A stretch of 64,000 nt of DNA from Nannocystis punicea (lineage in GTDB: Bacteria; Myxococcota_A; Polyangia; Nannocystales; Nannocystaceae), in contig NZ_CP114040.1 of the NCBI RefSeq assembly GCF_026965555.1, positions 12,292,001 to 12,356,000 on the forward strand. Direction: 5' to 3'. Below, piece after piece: positions 61,359 to 64,000 of this stretch. The position numbers and the translations under genes are program-made. The notes under the pieces are model-generated. The model ran no database searches and was not told where the DNA came from. It worked only from the letters and a program-made list of their open reading frames with translations. Position 1 is the stretch's first letter. Each line of letters starts with the position of its first letter.

Positions 61359-64000
61359 ATCACGGACGCGCACCCACATGCCGGCTCGCCCGCCGAGAGC
61401 GGGCTCGAACCCCAGGGAGAGGCCGGGGCTGTCGGCCGCCTGGCCGTCCTGCGCGCGCAGATCGAGCAGCGTTTCGGCTACTTGCCGGCCTTCTTCGAGC
61501 CGGCCTTCGCCTGTCCGGACACCCTCGCCGACCTGTGGCACGCCGCCAGACACGCCTACCTCGATTGCCCGCTGCCCGCGGTCTTCAAGGAGCTCACCCT
61601 CCTTCTCACGCTCCGCCGCGCCGGCGCCGGCCTCGTCGAGCACGCGCTCGCGCTCACCCGCCTGGGCCTCGCGCCCGCGGCCGTGCTGGCCGCCCTCGAC
61701 GACCCGCGCGCCTTCATCAACCAGCTGCCGGCCGCCCGCGACGCCCTGCGCGAGCAGAACCTGCACCTCGAGACATGGCCTGAAGACCCTGTCCTTCACG
61801 ACATGCTCATGCGCTGCGGCCTGGCCTTCGCCGCCGACCCGCGCGACGGCGCCGACGGTCGCGCGGCGCTGGCGGTGGCGCTGACGCCGGCGCTGTACAC
61901 CCGCTGGACCGCGCTGGTGGCCTACGCCCGCAGTCGAGCCGCGTGGTTCGAGCTCCACCCCGACCTGGCGCAGCGGGTCGACCCGCCGCTGATCGAGACG
62001 CACGCGTGGCTGCTGCGCGAGGCCCCGGGGCTCGCGCGTCACTTCGGCGACCCGGCCGTCGGCGCGCGCCCGCTGGTCGCCCCGGCGCTGCTGCGGCTCA
62101 TCGACGCCGTCCCGACCGGCATCCTCCAGTTCGACGCTCGCGGCGCGATCGTCATGTCCAACACCACCGCGCAGCGGCTGCTCGGGCACGGCGCCGAGGC
62201 CCTCGCCGCGCTCACGATCGAAGACCTCGAGCGCGGCGCCCTGCGCGACGACGGTCACCCGCTCGCCCCCGGCTCGCCGCTGCGGCGCTGCCTCGAGCAG
62301 GGCAAGCCGCAGCCGCCGATCACCGTCGGCCTGCGCACCGCCAAGGGCGAGCTGCTGTGGACCAACCTCACCGCCGTCCCGCTCGAGGACGACGGCCAGG
62401 GCGCGGTCATGGTCACGCTGGTCGACATCAGCGAGCGCCGCAAGATCGAGCGCGCCCTGCAGGAGAGCGAGATCAAGTACCAGCTGCTGGTCGAGGCCAG
62501 CGACGTCTTCCTGCTCTGCTTCGACCGCGACGGCGTCATCTTCCACGCCAACGAGCTGATCGCCGACCTCTTCTCGTCGACCGTCGACAGCCTGATCGGC
62601 AAGAGCCTCGGCGACCTCGCGCCCGACATGCCCGAGCTGGCCGAGGCCTACCTGGCCCGCTTCGCCCAGGTCATGGAGAGCGGGATCGGCGTCTCGGTCG
62701 AGGAGATGATCGAGGTCCGCGGCAAGAACGGGTGGTTCGCGTCGACCGTCGTGCCGCTGCGCGACTTCGACGGCGCGGTCACCGGCGTCCAGGTCGTCGC
62801 CCGCGACATCACTCGCCGCCGCCGCGCCGAGATCGCCCTGCGCGCCCGCGAGGAGCGCTCGCGCCACGACTCGCTGCACGACCCGCTGACGCGCCTGCCC
62901 AACCGCCAGGCCTTCATGGAGAAGCTCGAGGCGGCGCTGCAGGGCGTGCGTCAGGGCCGGGCCGCGTTCGCGGTGCTGTGCCTCGACCTCGACCGCTTCA
63001 AGAACATCAACGACAGCCTCGGCCACTCGATCGGCGACCGCCTGCTGATCTCGTTCGCTCGCCTGCTGCAGGACTGCGTCGGCCCCGACGACCTGCTCGC
63101 GCGCCTGTCGGGTGACGAGTTCGGGGTCCTCTTGCCCAACGTCCAGGACGCCAGCGACGCCATCCGCGTCGCCGACCGGATCCTCGGTCAGCTCAAGCAG
63201 CCGCTGTCGTTGCGCGACCAGGAGGTCTACACCTCGATCAGCGTCGGCATCACCTGGAGCGCCCTCGGCTACGAGCGCACCGAGGACATCCTGCGCGACG
63301 CCGATACCGCGATGCACCGGGCCAAGCGGCGCGGCAAGAGCCGCTACGAGCTGTTCGACGCCGACATGCACGCCGAGGCGGTCGCCCAGCTCACGCTCGA
63401 GAGCGACCTGCGGCGGGCCATCGAGCGCGGCGAGTTCGAGGTCTACTACCAGCCCGTCATCGACCTCGTCAGCGGCCAGATCAGCGGCTTCGAGGCGCTC
63501 CTGCGCTGGAACCACCCGACCCGCGGCCTGGTCCTGCCGGGCGAGTTCATCGGCTGCGCCGAGGAGACCGGCCTCATCATCCCGATCGGCGAGTGGGTCC
63601 TGCGCGAGGCCTGCGGCCAGATGCAGCGCTGGCACGCCAAGTACCCGCACCGCGAGGCGCTGTCGATCAGCGTCAACCTCTCGGGCAAGCAGTTCGCCCA
63701 GCCGGCGCTGATCGCCAAGGCCCTGCACGAGAGCATGCTCGTCCCGTCGAGCCTCAAGCTCGAGATCACCGAGAGCGTGATCATGGAAGATCCGAAGACG
63801 GCCTCCGAGCTGATCGAGCAGCTCCGGCTCGAGCAGGTCCACTCCTACGTCGACGACTTCGGCACCGGCTACTCCTCGCTCAGCTACCTGCACCGCTTCC
63901 CGATGTCGGCGCTGAAGATCGACCGCTCGTTCATCAGCAACATCGGCCCCGACGGCGAGAACGCGGAGATCGTGCGCACCATCGTCACTCTGGCGCACAA
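61359..64000 (+). CDS. PAS-PAS-GGDEF-EAL cyclic-di-GMP protein, cut at the window end
   Basis: Open frame from 61323 to the window edge, at least 880 residues from 61359. The N-terminal helical domain at about 20-235 is of unknown type. PAS 1 starts near 245 (LLRLIDAVPTGILQFDARG), PAS 2 near 372 (KYQLLVEASDVFLLCFDRDG). GGDEF domain from about 508 (HDPLTRLPNRQAF) has RLSGDEFGVLL, an SGDEF variant usually compatible with activity. EAL domain from about 690 has FEALLRWNHPTRG and VDDFGTGYSSLSYLHRFPMSALKIDRSF. No in-frame ATG, GTG or TTG lies between the upstream TAA (61320) and the N-terminal homology. A GGGGAGA sequence lies 7 nt before ATC 61359, so the start may be a rare ATC. Confidence 0.85.
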   Translation, partial: MTDAHPHAGSPAESGLEPQGEAGAVGRLAVLRAQIEQRFGYLPAFFEPAFACPDTLADLWHAARHAYLDCPLPAVFKELTLLLTLRRAGAGLVEHALALTRLGLAPAAVLAALDDPRAFINQLPAARDALREQNLHLETWPEDPVLHDMLMRCGLAFAADPRDGADGRAALAVALTPALYTRWTALVAYARSRAAWFELHPDLAQRVDPPLIETHAWLLREAPGLARHFGDPAVGARPLVAPALLRLIDAVPTGILQFDARGAIVMSNTTAQRLLGHGAEALAALTIEDLERGALRDDGHPLAPGSPLRRCLEQGKPQPPITVGLRTAKGELLWTNLTAVPLEDDGQGAVMVTLVDISERRKIERALQESEIKYQLLVEASDVFLLCFDRDGVIFHANELIADLFSSTVDSLIGKSLGDLAPDMPELAEAYLARFAQVMESGIGVSVEEMIEVRGKNGWFASTVVPLRDFDGAVTGVQVVARDITRRRRAEIALRAREERSRHDSLHDPLTRLPNRQAFMEKLEAALQGVRQGRAAFAVLCLDLDRFKNINDSLGHSIGDRLLISFARLLQDCVGPDDLLARLSGDEFGVLLPNVQDASDAIRVADRILGQLKQPLSLRDQEVYTSISVGITWSALGYERTEDILRDADTAMHRAKRRGKSRYELFDADMHAEAVAQLTLESDLRRAIERGEFEVYYQPVIDLVSGQISGFEALLRWNHPTRGLVLPGEFIGCAEETGLIIPIGEWVLREACGQMQRWHAKYPHREALSISVNLSGKQFAQPALIAKALHESMLVPSSLKLEITESVIMEDPKTASELIEQLRLEQVHSYVDDFGTGYSSLSYLHRFPMSALKIDRSFISNIGPDGENAEIVRTIVTLAH
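61770..61806. repeat. Diverged palindrome inside the GGDEF-EAL gene
   Basis: ACATGGCCTGAAGACCCTGTCCTTCACGACATG at about 61773-61805, in frame, encoding part of LETWPEDPVLHDMLM in the N-terminal helical region. Half-sites in both orientations suggest a compound, decayed element. Confidence 0.5.

Noticed and set aside
60981..63998. Long minus-strand open frame, about 1000 codons, antisense to the GGDEF-EAL gene
   Set aside because: High GC makes stop codons rare in all frames. The translation is Asp/Val/Arg/Glu-rich repeats without domains, while the plus strand encodes clear PAS, GGDEF and EAL motifs.

Overview
The window is very GC-rich bacterial chromosome. Codon third positions are almost all G or C, and nearly every gene throws long open antisense shadows. 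Several traits point to a myxobacterium, most likely of the Nannocystis/Plesiocystis type. There are many lipoproteins with Ser/Thr/Gly/Pro-rich linkers after the lipobox, a MYXO-CTERM-like sorting tail (30317-31063), a eukaryotic-like Ser/Thr kinase with a periplasmic tail, and duplicated copper-monooxygenase-like lipoproteins. The organism call is inference from gene style. No rRNA, tRNA, CRISPR array, transposase or phage gene was recognised.

Layout. 1-1.3 kb: tandem Cys-rich lipoproteins. 1.4-7.9 kb: two ThiF-nitroreductase fusion paralogues (Rv1355c/MoeY type) flanking a GNAT-like gene. 8-10.5 kb: KDPG aldolase, rhomboid, SDH-type protease. 10.9-23.9 kb: envelope glycoconjugate region with four glycosyltransferases, an acyltransferase, a hydrolase, a DUF2334 deacetylase, an MMPL exporter and mannose-1-phosphate guanylyltransferase. 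24-33 kb: mixed metabolism and regulation (AarF kinase, WYL and AraC regulators, asparaginase, thioredoxin-like lipoprotein, glutaredoxin, HD hydrolase). 34-39.7 kb: EGKCG lipoprotein, RluA-like enzyme, Hsp33, HtrA protease, Ser/Thr kinase. 39.7-46.8 kb: sugar dehydrogenase, YbaK, two copper monooxygenase-like lipoproteins, mini-RNase III, MFS transporter. 47-52.6 kb: rseP-uvrC-zinc-ribbon operon. 53-58.6 kb: ssb; ttcA-yjbQ-DUF1244 operon; HD hydrolase; M14 deacylase; GntR-hydroxylase operon with a FadR-type operator. 58.8-64 kb: Bpt leucyltransferase, MBL hydrolase, response regulator, and a PAS-GGDEF-EAL protein cut by the window edge.

The outstanding feature is a dispersed family of short palindromes with core TGTCC-(2-4 nt)-GGACA, often extended to CATGTCC/GGACATG or CTGTCC/GGACAG. 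I count about 40 recognisable copies or half-copies in 64 kb. They lie in most larger intergenic gaps, singly or in tandem arrays, and also inside coding frames. There they often encode MSEE- or MSEET-like peptides in unrelated proteins. This looks like a high-copy hairpin repeat comparable in style to REP/REPIN elements or Rickettsia palindromic elements. I do not recognise it as described.

A second theme is start-site architecture. At least ten genes lack a Shine-Dalgarno sequence but carry a TANNNT hexamer 5-12 nt upstream of the start codon. That spacing suggests leaderless mRNAs.
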